DNA of 15,914 nt, taken from Acidobacteriota bacterium (GTDB taxonomy: Bacteria; Acidobacteriota; Terriglobia; UBA7540). The stretch covers positions 1-15,914 of the forward strand of contig JAJYJL010000048.1 of assembly GCA_021789565.1 (NCBI GenBank), given 5' to 3'. Of the stretch, positions 7,411 through 14,982 are shown piece by piece; within the stretch, counting starts at the first letter, position 1, and each line of letters opens with the position of its first letter. The notes beneath the pieces are model-generated. The model did no database searches. It worked only from the letters and a program-made list of their open reading frames with translations, and was not told where the DNA came from. Made by a program: the position numbers and the translations under genes.

Positions 7411-8187
7411 GTGGAGAAGGATCTAGTGGCTGAGGAGCGAAAGAACCGGAAGACCAGGGCGGTTCGAGCTTGCTTAGTCCAGTTCGACGCCATCCCCGAA
7501 CAGGTGGAAAGGAATGCTGACCAGATCGAGTTATTTTGCCGCAAGGCTGCAGCTTCAGAGGCACGCTGGGTAATATTTCATGAAGCTACTGTGTCGGATT
7601 GTACGGCAAAGGCGGAAGAGCTTGCGGAGGCGGTCCCCGAAGGTAGAGTGACCAGGCGGATGGCTGGATTGGCCGAACAATTGGGCTGTTATATTTCTTT
7701 CGGTCTTTGTGAAAAGCAGAACAGAAGACTTTATATAACCCAGGTATTCGTGGGCCCAAATTCTTTCTTCTACCGCTACCGCAAGACCTGGCTTTGGTAT
7801 TCGCCGGAGGACATCGGCTACAGAAATGAATGGGCCAGGTATGACCCAGGGACTGGCCCGGAACTCTTTGAAATCGGCGGCAGCCGAGCTACCTGCTTCA
7901 TTTGCGCCGATGGCGAGGCGCCTCGGTGCATTGCGCGGGCCGCCGCCCTTTCCCCGGAAGTCGGGTTCTACCCGAATAACCGCAAGAAGCTGCCGCCCAT
8001 CGAGGTTTTCGGTGAACGTGCCAAAGCAATCCGGGCAACAATAATGTTGGTGACAAATCGAGTCGGCAAATCATGGATGCACGACACGCAAGGAGGATGC
8101 GCGGTATTTGGTGCGGATGGAATCCCATTGGCGATGGCTAATCACGACGGAAAGGAAGAGATGATTTTCTATGACCTGGACCTTTAA
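7411..8187 (+). CDS. Carbon-nitrogen hydrolase (nitrilase superfamily amidase)
   Basis: The 258-residue protein fits a single nitrilase-superfamily domain. The catalytic Glu-Lys-Cys triad can be placed at Glu58 (VIFHEA), Lys125 (YRYRKTW) and Cys165 (CFICADGEAPR). The usual ending with a strand of hydrophobic residues (MIFYDLDL) is present. The family hydrolyses amides, N-carbamoyl amines and, less often, nitriles. The Asp after the nucleophile and the compact size favour an amidase or N-carbamoylase over a true nitrilase, but the substrate cannot be assigned. The start is ambiguous: GTG at 7411 has AAGG seven bases upstream, while GTG at 7426 has GGAGAAGGA upstream and touches the stop of a short leader frame. 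Both leave the domain intact. It is the first gene of the operon that continues into the B12 mutase genes 85 bases later. Confidence 0.85.
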   Translation: MEKDLVAEERKNRKTRAVRACLVQFDAIPEQVERNADQIELFCRKAAASEARWVIFHEATVSDCTAKAEELAEAVPEGRVTRRMAGLAEQLGCYISFGLCEKQNRRLYITQVFVGPNSFFYRYRKTWLWYSPEDIGYRNEWARYDPGTGPELFEIGGSRATCFICADGEAPRCIARAAALSPEVGFYPNNRKKLPPIEVFGERAKAIRATIMLVTNRVGKSWMHDTQGGCAVFGADGIPLAMANHDGKEEMIFYDLDL

Positions 8188-8272
8188 TTCCCTGGGGTTC
8201 TCTGTTTTCTGTTGGGGGACATAAGGGCCGCGTCCCGGTCTCGCGGTTAGCACGTTAGAGCTGGGGTCCACA

Positions 8273-8713
8273 ATGCCCGCCTACACTATCGTAACTGGCG
8301 TCATTGGCTCAGATACGCACATCGTAGGGAACCGGATCCTCTCGATGGCACTCGAGAAAGCTGGCTATAAGGTCGTTGCGCTTGGTGCGCTTACGCCGGC
8401 CTCCGAGTTCGTCAGGGCAGCGATCGAGACCAACGCGGACGCAATCCTCGTTTCATCGCTCTACGGGCAAGGGGAACTTGATTGCAGGGGGCTCCGGCAG
8501 TTGTGTATGGAAGCTGGCTTGGATGACATCCTGCTCTACGTCGGTGGGAATTTGGTCGTCGGCAAGCAGCCATGGAAAGTGGTTGAGCGTACTTTTCTGG
8601 GCATGGGCTTCGACCGCGCCGCCCCTCCAGGGACTCGGGCACAGACGGTCCTCGAATGGCTTTCAAGTGACCTCGCCGCCAGGAAACGAGGTAACACGCG
8701 GACACCACACTGA
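8273..8713 (+). CDS. glmS: Glutamate-mutase-like B12-binding subunit (S / sigma)
   Basis: This 146-residue protein is the small cobalamin-binding subunit of a glutamate-mutase-type enzyme. It carries the base-off/His-on B12 motif DxHxxG as SDTHIVG, with Asp14, His16 and Gly19 at the same positions as in the clostridial protein; His16 should be the lower cobalt ligand. SSLYGQGE (61-68) and VGGNLVVGK (90-98) are the other conserved blocks contacting the nucleotide tail, and [11 protein letters not shown] (111-121) ends the domain. Similarity to clostridial MutS/GlmS is strong along the full length, which is also the usual length. The tail after residue 133 is basic and divergent. It is followed after seven bases by the MutL-like gene, giving the S-L-E order of clostridial operons. 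The symbol describes the subunit type; the substrate may not be glutamate. Confidence 0.92.
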   Translation: MPAYTIVTGVIGSDTHIVGNRILSMALEKAGYKVVALGALTPASEFVRAAIETNADAILVSSLYGQGELDCRGLRQLCMEAGLDDILLYVGGNLVVGKQPWKVVERTFLGMGFDRAAPPGTRAQTVLEWLSSDLAARKRGNTRTPH

Positions 8714-8720
8714 TCAGAGG

Positions 8721-10142
8721 ATGCTAACGAGCGCCGCTCTGCTTATCGATTTCGGGAGCACGTTTACAAAATTGCGTGCCATTGATCTGGACCGGCGCAC
8801 GGTCTTGGCAAGCGGAGAGGGACCATCCACAGTAAGCACTGACATCAGAGTCGGTATGCGTCGCGCGCTAGACGACTTGGGGCGTAGAATGGGGACGCTG
8901 CCGAGGTTCAAGTATCGGCTCGGGTCCAGCAGCGCCGGCGGCGGGCTCCGAATGGTCACCGTCGGACTCGTGCCGGAGCTTACTGCCGAGGCCGCACGAC
9001 GAGCTGCGCTCGGAGCCGGGGCCAGACTTGTAGGTGCCTTTAGCTACAGGCTCACAAAAGGAGATATAGCCCACATCGAAAGAATGCATCCGGATATTTT
9101 GTTGTTATCCGGCGGAACGGATGGCGGCAACAGCCAATTCATTCTTCACAACGCGCGCGCCCTGGGATTGAGTGCAATTACCTGTCCCGTGGTTTACGCC
9201 GGGAACCGAGAGGCATGGGATGAATCAAGCGAGTTTTTGGGGACCAAGGAGGTCATTTGCACGGAAAATGTTATGCGGGAATTCAACGTTCTAAACGTCG
9301 ACCCGGCCCGCGATGCCATCCGACGGATATTTCTTCAGCGCATCGTTCACGCCAAGGGCATTGACGGAGCAAGAAGCGATTGTGACGCTGTCCTGATGCC
9401 GACACCTGCCGCCGTAATGGACGGGGCGCGCCTATTGGCCGACGGATGCGGTAGCACTTCAGGGATCGGAGAACTGGTTGTCCTCGACCCCGGGGGCGCA
9501 ACGACTGACGTTCATTCGATTGCTTCAGGAGCACCCAGCTCACCGGAAATCGCTATGCGAGGTCTGCCCGAGCCTCGCGTGAAGCGCACGGTTGAGGGCG
9601 ACCTCGGCATGCGTCATAATGCCACGGTTATTGCGGATGTCGCGGGCGTCACGACTCTTGCTGCCGACGCCGACATGGCGCCGGCGACCTTTATGCAGCA
9701 CGTCAGCGAATTGTCCCAAGACGTGGAGCGACTTCCGACTACTCAGGAGGAGGGGGCGGTGGACCGGGCACTCGCACGTGCCGCCTTGCGTGTGGCGATG
9801 AAGCGCCACTGCGGAACGCTGGAAACCGTCTATACAGCGCTCGGTCCTGTCACTGTGCAAATGGGCAAAAATCTTTCTGATGTAAGAACTGTCATCGGGA
9901 CTGGGGGCGTGATCGCCCATAGCCGCGCACCCACGGAGTTGTTGAGTGTTGTCGTCGCCGACCCGACAGAGCCCCAATCACTGCGGCCCCGCGCCCCGAG
10001 GTTTCTGATCGATCGCGAATACTTGCTTTACGCTTGCGGTCTGCTCAGTCAGGTGGAACCTGAGGCAGCTCTCGAATTGGCATTGAAATACCTGATGGAG
10101 TCCGCGAGGGAGGTGTCCCATGATGGTCACACCCGCGTCTGA
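8721..10142 (+). CDS. mutL: MutL-family ATPase, reactivase or chaperone of the B12 mutase
   Basis: The 473-residue protein belongs to the glutamate mutase L (MutL/GlmL) family of actin-like ATPases, thought to reactivate or load the B12 enzyme. It is unrelated to the DNA mismatch-repair MutL. The N-terminal phosphate loop is LLIDFGSTFTK (residues about 7-17), SSAGGGLRMVTVGL lies near 73, LLSGGTDGG near 128, the second phosphate loop is LDPGGATTDVHS, then KRTVEGDLGMRH, and a late GTGG motif serves the adenosine side. The frame is open far upstream, but the family starts at the ATG at 8721, just before the first phosphate loop. The purines immediately before this ATG are too close for a normal ribosome binding site, so translation may depend on coupling to the S-subunit stop seven bases earlier. 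Its end overlaps the E-subunit start by 23 bases. Confidence 0.9.
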   Translation: MLTSAALLIDFGSTFTKLRAIDLDRRTVLASGEGPSTVSTDIRVGMRRALDDLGRRMGTLPRFKYRLGSSSAGGGLRMVTVGLVPELTAEAARRAALGAGARLVGAFSYRLTKGDIAHIERMHPDILLLSGGTDGGNSQFILHNARALGLSAITCPVVYAGNREAWDESSEFLGTKEVICTENVMREFNVLNVDPARDAIRRIFLQRIVHAKGIDGARSDCDAVLMPTPAAVMDGARLLADGCGSTSGIGELVVLDPGGATTDVHSIASGAPSSPEIAMRGLPEPRVKRTVEGDLGMRHNATVIADVAGVTTLAADADMAPATFMQHVSELSQDVERLPTTQEEGAVDRALARAALRVAMKRHCGTLETVYTALGPVTVQMGKNLSDVRTVIGTGGVIAHSRAPTELLSVVVADPTEPQSLRPRAPRFLIDREYLLYACGLLSQVEPEAALELALKYLMESAREVSHDGHTRV

Positions 10143-11652
10143 AACGCGCACGCCCTTGTCCCAAGAAAGGATACCTGAGGATGTTTTTCGCCAGATGCGG
10201 CGCGATAACCTCGCCCGGTGGCCAACGGGTGCGGAGGTTGACTTCGATGCTGCTGTCGAACGGCACAAGAGCTTGCCGGTCCATAAGAGGCTCGGCGGGA
10301 TTATGCGCGAGGCTGTCAAGCAGCGGCGCTGCCTGACCCAGCCTCGCGGTGGATTTGGCACTTTCGCTCTGCAGAAGGAGTTGATGCATGCGCTTGACAA
10401 GGAGGGGTTGGCTGACATCGTTCCGACCACGACCGACAGCTACACCCGCAATGAGCAATTCTATCTTGCTCAAAAAGGCATCGAAGAGTCTGAGCGGCTG
10501 GGGCGCTCGCTGCTCAATGGCTACCCGATCGTGAACTACGGGGTGGCCAAAGCATCAGAGCTGATCGATTCTATCGACAAGCCTGCCATCGTGCTCTCTG
10601 GCACCTCAATGCCCAAACTGGCCGGGGAGATCGGGTTCGCAGCAGGTTATTCGGGGTTTCTCGGATCTGGAATCGCGTACACCAGTTCTTATACGAAGGA
10701 TCTGTCCATCGAGGAGGGAGTACGCAATTATCAGTATCTGGATCGCCTGGCGTCGATGTACCAGGAGCACGGTGTCGAGCTACACCGCCGACAGCCAGGC
10801 TTCCTGACGGGGACCAACATTCCTCCCTGCATTGCGATCGTCACGTGCATTCTCGACCTCCTGCTTGCCGCCGCACAGGGTGTCAGGAACTATGGTTTGG
10901 AAATGGGCGAGACGCTCCACCTCGCGCAGGACTGTGCGGCGGTGCGGGCCTGCGGTGAGCTATGCCGGGAGTATCTGGCAAAACTAGGGCACACGAATGT
11001 GTTTACACCCGTGACGCTCTTGCATTGGATGGGAGCGTGGCCTCTAGACGAGGCCCAGGCGGCTGCGCTCATCGTCTACGGGGGAATGCTTGCGGCCGCG
11101 GCCGGCGCAGCCTCCGTGACAACGAAGACAACGCACGAAGCCTTCGGCATTCCGACCCCGGCTGCCAACGCCGAAGGATTGCGCATGACTCGCATGGCCA
11201 TTTACCTGGCGCGCCATATTCAGGTGGAGGCTTTGCCCGAGTTGAGCATCGAGCTAGACCTCATCAAGCGCGAGGTGCGCCCGGTGGTCGACAAGGTGCT
11301 TGAAATGGCCGACGGCGATGTGGCACGGGGTGTGGTTCGCGCCTGTGCAGCAGGTGTCCTCGACATACCGTGGACGCCCAACAGTTGCTTGAAGGGCGCC
11401 GTCATGCCTGCCCGTGATGCCGATGGATATTTGCGAATTCTGGACCCCGGCTCAATGCCGTTTCCCCGCGAGGTCCTCGAATTGCACGAGGAGAAGCTTC
11501 GCAGACGGGCTGAAAAAGAACGGCTGACTTACGGGCCGGACCTCGCAGTAGCAAGCGTCTATGAGATGTCTGAGCCACTCTTCAACCTTCTTACGGATCA
11601 GTGGGCGAAAAACGATTGCCTCATGAAGACGATGCGAATTTGCCCCGCCTGA
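10120..11652 (+). CDS. glmE: Glutamate-mutase-like catalytic subunit (E / epsilon) with altered substrate pocket
   Basis: This 510-residue TIM-barrel subunit would bind substrate and generate radicals with the adenosylcobalamin carried by the S subunit. It aligns with clostridial MutE (483 residues) without gaps over the barrel at an offset of ten: QPRGG gives Arg76 (clostridial Arg66), SYTR gives Arg110 (Arg100), Tyr187 and Tyr191 match Tyr177 and Tyr181, and Lys336 and Glu340 (KTTHE) match the adenosine-ribose contacts Lys326 and Glu330. Arg149 is replaced by Leu159 and Glu171 by Leu181. In glutamate mutase, Arg149 belongs to the arginine claw holding substrate carboxylates, and Glu171 contacts the substrate amino group. 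The cofactor side thus looks intact while half of the substrate recognition is gone. The ATG at 10120 has GGGAGG six bases upstream. Reference residues are from memory. I infer a non-glutamate substrate, so the symbol denotes family only. Confidence 0.9.
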   Translation: MMVTPASETRTPLSQERIPEDVFRQMRRDNLARWPTGAEVDFDAAVERHKSLPVHKRLGGIMREAVKQRRCLTQPRGGFGTFALQKELMHALDKEGLADIVPTTTDSYTRNEQFYLAQKGIEESERLGRSLLNGYPIVNYGVAKASELIDSIDKPAIVLSGTSMPKLAGEIGFAAGYSGFLGSGIAYTSSYTKDLSIEEGVRNYQYLDRLASMYQEHGVELHRRQPGFLTGTNIPPCIAIVTCILDLLLAAAQGVRNYGLEMGETLHLAQDCAAVRACGELCREYLAKLGHTNVFTPVTLLHWMGAWPLDEAQAAALIVYGGMLAAAAGAASVTTKTTHEAFGIPTPAANAEGLRMTRMAIYLARHIQVEALPELSIELDLIKREVRPVVDKVLEMADGDVARGVVRACAAGVLDIPWTPNSCLKGAVMPARDADGYLRILDPGSMPFPREVLELHEEKLRRRAEKERLTYGPDLAVASVYEMSEPLFNLLTDQWAKNDCLMKTMRICPA

Positions 11653-11677
11653 GATCAACTTCCGCGGCGGAGGTTTT

Positions 11678-12922
11678 ATGAGCGATAGAGAAGCTGCCGG
11701 CCGCACCGTGATCCTTGGAGGGAACCTTGTAACTCCCTTTGAGATCATTCGAGACGGCTGCCTGCTGATGAGTAATGGCCGCATCAGCGGGCTCGGACTC
11801 GCGGAGGATTATCGCCAAGCCCCCAGCGACAACGTTCTGGCAGTTACCGGCTGCTGGGTCGCGCCGGGTTTCGTTGACCTTTTGGTCCACGGAGCTTCGG
11901 GCCACGATGTGATGGACGCGACGCAAGAAGCTCTCGCCGCCATCGCGAAGGATCGACTGAAGTCGGGCACGACTTCATTTCTGGCAGGAACTCGCGCGGC
12001 GGCCAGGGCTGACACTTTTAATACCCTCGATGCCGTCTCAGAATACATGGAGCGCAAGCCTGCGGATGGCGCCCAAGTCCTGGGAATTTACCTCGAAGGT
12101 ACCTTCCTGGGCCCCTCCCAGAAAGGCGCCCAGCCAGCGGAATACATTTCGGACGCGTTGGGAAGTGACCGAGAAATATACCTGCGGAGGTTCGATACTC
12201 ACCGGCGTCAAATTAAGGTTGTTATGGTTGCGCCTGAACTCTCAGGAGCCTGCGACTTTATTCGAGATCTGCGACAAAGAGGATTTATTGTCGCAATTGG
12301 ACATACCGATGCGTCCTACGAGCAAGCCCTCGCGGCCTTTCGAGCCGGGGCAAGTCATGCCGTCCACACCTTCAACGCCATGAAGGGATTTACAACCAGG
12401 CAGCTTTCCGAGGAGATCGGCGTCAATGAGCGTCCAGGCACACTCGGCGCTGTATTAACGGAGGACGGCGTGACTGCAGAGATTATTGGAGATGGTATCC
12501 ACGTTCATCCGGCCTTGATCAAGGTCCTAATACGTTGCAAAGGGATCGAAAACGTAATCTTAGTGACAGACAATGTTCGCGGTTGTGGGATGCCCGAAGG
12601 CTGGTCATATAACATCCGCGGCCAGGACATCGTAATCCAACAAGGTAGCTCCCGCCTAAGAAACACTCAGTTAGCGGGATGCGTTGCTCGCATGAACCAA
12701 TTAGTGAAAAACATGGTGCAGAATGTAGGAATACCTCTTCCTGAGGTCATTCGAGTGGCAACCGCAAATCCCGCCCGACTGCTGAACTTAACGCATCGCA
12801 AGGGAACGCTTTGTGTCGGGATGGATGCTGATGTGGTTGTTTTGGACAGGGAGTTTGAAGTCAAGATGACCATCATTGGCGGCGATGTAAGGTACGCGTC
12901 TGCAGTTCACACGTCAGGGTAG
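11678..12922 (+). CDS. NagA-like amidohydrolase (N-acetylglucosamine-6-phosphate deacetylase family)
   Basis: The 414-residue protein is an amidohydrolase-superfamily barrel closest to NagA. The main metal site is complete: Glu140 (YLEGTFLGP), His209 (GHTDASYE) and His230 (HTFNAM); the catalytic acid is Asp298 (VTDN), and DGIHVHP (272-278) supplies a substrate histidine. Two features differ from NagA as I recall it. The first metal motif reads DLLVHG, with Leu69 where many members have His. The REPG motif, whose Arg binds the substrate phosphate, reads ERPG after an insertion of about ten residues following HTFNAM. LAGS is LAGC. Deacylation of something other than a sugar phosphate is plausible. 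The ATG has GGAGG five bases upstream and lies 25 bases after the E-subunit gene, in the place where clostridial glutamate-mutase operons carry methylaspartate ammonia-lyase. No other amino-sugar gene is present. Confidence 0.85.
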   Translation: MSDREAAGRTVILGGNLVTPFEIIRDGCLLMSNGRISGLGLAEDYRQAPSDNVLAVTGCWVAPGFVDLLVHGASGHDVMDATQEALAAIAKDRLKSGTTSFLAGTRAAARADTFNTLDAVSEYMERKPADGAQVLGIYLEGTFLGPSQKGAQPAEYISDALGSDREIYLRRFDTHRRQIKVVMVAPELSGACDFIRDLRQRGFIVAIGHTDASYEQALAAFRAGASHAVHTFNAMKGFTTRQLSEEIGVNERPGTLGAVLTEDGVTAEIIGDGIHVHPALIKVLIRCKGIENVILVTDNVRGCGMPEGWSYNIRGQDIVIQQGSSRLRNTQLAGCVARMNQLVKNMVQNVGIPLPEVIRVATANPARLLNLTHRKGTLCVGMDADVVVLDREFEVKMTIIGGDVRYASAVHTSG

Positions 12923-13018
12923 CATGTTTTTTCGAGAAACCGTCTGAACTTGAAGGACGAGCTCCCCTGGGAGAAGTGTGATCGGGGCCGCCGTTCCTGC
13001 TGGATCTGGATACGTCCG

Positions 13019-13906
13019 ATGTCATTTCTCTGGGTGGTCATCACGGCGGCCGGCGTTGCTACCGGATTCTTAGGAGCACTGGGGCTGGGCAGTGCAATCT
13101 TCCTGGTTCCTTTCATGATTTTTGTTCTTAAGCTTCCCGTGAAGTTGGTGACTGGTGTGAACCTCATCTGTTTGCTATCCAATTCCGCGGCGGCAGGCAC
13201 TTCTTATATAAAGCAGGACCTCGCAAACTGGCGGCTGGCAATCTTCCTCGGTATCCCGATGACGATCGGATCAGTCGTGGGAACGGTTCTTGCCGTTCAT
13301 CTTCCTGACTGGATGCTGATGATGGTGTTTGGTGGCGTTTTCGTCTGGATGGGATTCGTCGCCTTCTTAACCCGAAGACTGAATAACGAAGATATCGGTA
13401 TCAGGAACCTTCGCCAGTCCAAGTCGGACGGCGTCACTTCGCTCCTCGGCCTGCGCGGGAGTTATCTCGACGCCGCTACCCATACACGAATCAACTACGA
13501 AGCCGGAAACCTCATCGTCGGCGTCCTCCTTGCGTGCGCTGCGGGCCTCACCATGGTGGTAGGCGCTGGTGCCGGATTGCTCAGCATTCTCACCATGGCG
13601 AGCTATATGAATGTCCCTATCAAGATTGCGGTCGGGACCAGTCGTCTGATGCTTGGAATGGCCGCCATATTCGGATCGATTACATTTTTCCAGCACGGCC
13701 TCATCGAGTGGCGGATCAGTGGCGCGGCGGCTTTGGGAACATTGATTGGCGCAGTCATCGGAAGTTCGATTGCGAACCGTCTGAACAGTGCCGCACTCAA
13801 GTTTGTTTCGGCCGCGTTCCTGGTCTACATGGGCTACATGTTGTTTGCCAACGGCCTGGCGAGGCACTTCGGCCTGTATCTCCGCGGTGTACTGTTCGTT
13901 CGTTGA
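13019..13906 (+). CDS. TauE/SafE (DUF81) family membrane transporter
   Basis: From the ATG at 13019 this is a 295-residue integral membrane protein with about eight hydrophobic segments in two halves (roughly residues 4-115 and 163-283), split by a polar cytoplasmic loop at about 119-162. GVATGFLGALGLGSAIFLVP in the first half and VGAGAGLLSILTMASYMNVP in the second are the paired glycine-rich repeats of this family. Characterised relatives move small organic or sulfur anions such as sulfite, sulfoacetate or other organic acids, usually outward. The frame stays open back to a TTG at 12950, but that adds a charged stretch before the first membrane segment. The ribosome binding site before 13019 is weak, so the start is moderately sure. 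Linkage suggests export or import of a pathway acid; sulfur chemistry is not otherwise indicated. Confidence 0.85.
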   Translation: MSFLWVVITAAGVATGFLGALGLGSAIFLVPFMIFVLKLPVKLVTGVNLICLLSNSAAAGTSYIKQDLANWRLAIFLGIPMTIGSVVGTVLAVHLPDWMLMMVFGGVFVWMGFVAFLTRRLNNEDIGIRNLRQSKSDGVTSLLGLRGSYLDAATHTRINYEAGNLIVGVLLACAAGLTMVVGAGAGLLSILTMASYMNVPIKIAVGTSRLMLGMAAIFGSITFFQHGLIEWRISGAAALGTLIGAVIGSSIANRLNSAALKFVSAAFLVYMGYMLFANGLARHFGLYLRGVLFVR

Positions 13907-13920
13907 CTCAGGAGAGAGAT

Positions 13921-14982
13921 ATGCATCCATCGCACAACAACCGTCACGAACCCGTTAAGAGACTTCAGACCCTGCCCAAGGAGCCGACTGAGATTCTGAT
14001 TGGCGTTGTGGGCTTGGGTCTAATGGGAACAAGCATCACGGCGTGCTTGCTGGCCGCCGGCCATCCCGTCATTGCGACTGATCGGGACCTTGCAAAGTGT
14101 CGAGCCGCCCATCGCAAAGTGTTCGAGTTCTTGGCGGAAATGAGGAAGGAAGGGCTCTTCAGAAATGAGCCAAAGCGAATTATCCAACGATTTAAAGTAG
14201 CGCGCAGCTACTCGCTCTTAAAGGACTGTGAAGTGGTCCTGGAATGCATTTACGAAAATGTCAAAGCCAAAAAGAAAGTCATCCGCCAAATCGAGAGGGT
14301 CGTACACCCTTCCGCCATAATTGGCAGCAATACGTCCGGTACTCCTATCACGGATTTGCAAGCCGGAGCAAGACATCCGGGCCGGATTCTAGGCATTCAC
14401 TGGGCCGAACCCGCGCACATCACGCGGTTCATGGAAATCATCTGTGGGAACAAAAGCGATCACTTGAGCGTGAAGCGCATCCAGATCTTATCGCGCCGCT
14501 GGGGTAAAGAGGCTTCGATACTCCGCAGGGACATTAGGGGATTCATCTCCAACCGATGTATGTATGCGCTTCTGCGCGAGGCTTTTTACCTCGTCGAATC
14601 GGGGTACGCCACCGTCGCCGACGTAGACCGTTCACTCCGCAACGACCTCGGATACTGGATCACCTTCTGTGGTCCCTTTCGTTTTATGGATCTCACCGGT
14701 ATCCCTGCATACGAAAGCGTAATGCGGGATTTGCTGCCGGAATTGAGTCGGAGCACGAAAGTACCCGGAACGATCCACAGGATCGTCAAAGCTGGAGGAC
14801 GGGGTACGGCAAACAACATCGGCTTCTATCCATACACTCCCAGTGAAGCAAGACGTTGGGAAGAACGCTTTATACATTTTAGTTATGACGTCCGGGCGCT
14901 GGCACAAAAGTATCCGGAAAACTCGGCGATGGTCGGAAGGAGCCGGCCTGCCCAGCGCAGCACGGGATCGGGAGAAAAGTAA
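13921..14982 (+). CDS. 3-hydroxyacyl-CoA dehydrogenase-family NAD-dependent dehydrogenase
   Basis: The 353-residue protein has a Rossmann domain with VVGLGLMGTS (29-38; GxGxxG) and Asp54 ending the second strand, typical of NAD preference. The catalytic set is recognisable as Ser139 (SNTSG), His160 (GIHWAEPAH), Glu172 (FMEII) and Asn211 (FISNRC), and a helical C-terminal dimerisation domain follows at about 208-310. Members oxidise 3-hydroxyacyl-CoA, but relatives use free 3-hydroxy acids such as carnitine or gulonate. The motif HWAEPAH replaces the usual HFFNP block of CoA enzymes, so the substrate may be unusual. The open frame extends far upstream inside the transporter gene, but the ATG at 13921 has GGAGAG about six bases before it and is 14 bases after the transporter stop, ending the seven-gene operon. 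Confidence 0.9.
   Translation: MHPSHNNRHEPVKRLQTLPKEPTEILIGVVGLGLMGTSITACLLAAGHPVIATDRDLAKCRAAHRKVFEFLAEMRKEGLFRNEPKRIIQRFKVARSYSLLKDCEVVLECIYENVKAKKKVIRQIERVVHPSAIIGSNTSGTPITDLQAGARHPGRILGIHWAEPAHITRFMEIICGNKSDHLSVKRIQILSRRWGKEASILRRDIRGFISNRCMYALLREAFYLVESGYATVADVDRSLRNDLGYWITFCGPFRFMDLTGIPAYESVMRDLLPELSRSTKVPGTIHRIVKAGGRGTANNIGFYPYTPSEARRWEERFIHFSYDVRALAQKYPENSAMVGRSRPAQRSTGSGEK

Noticed and set aside
8376..8720. Upstream extension of the MutL-like reading frame through the S-subunit gene
   Set aside because: The extra residues overlap a strongly recognisable B12-binding gene in another frame and resemble nothing; the MutL family begins at the phosphate loop right after the ATG at 8721.
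8273..11652. Ordinary glutamate fermentation operon (methylaspartate pathway)
   Set aside because: No methylaspartate ammonia-lyase follows, and two key substrate residues of the E subunit are leucine.
13534..13920. Upstream extension of the dehydrogenase frame inside the transporter gene
   Set aside because: It is the shadow of a well-supported membrane protein; the ATG at 13921 has a good ribosome binding site and begins just before the Rossmann domain.
13367..13930. Minus-strand open frame of 187 codons opposite the transporter gene
   Set aside because: It is antisense to a clear membrane protein, highly polar, with no family resemblance.
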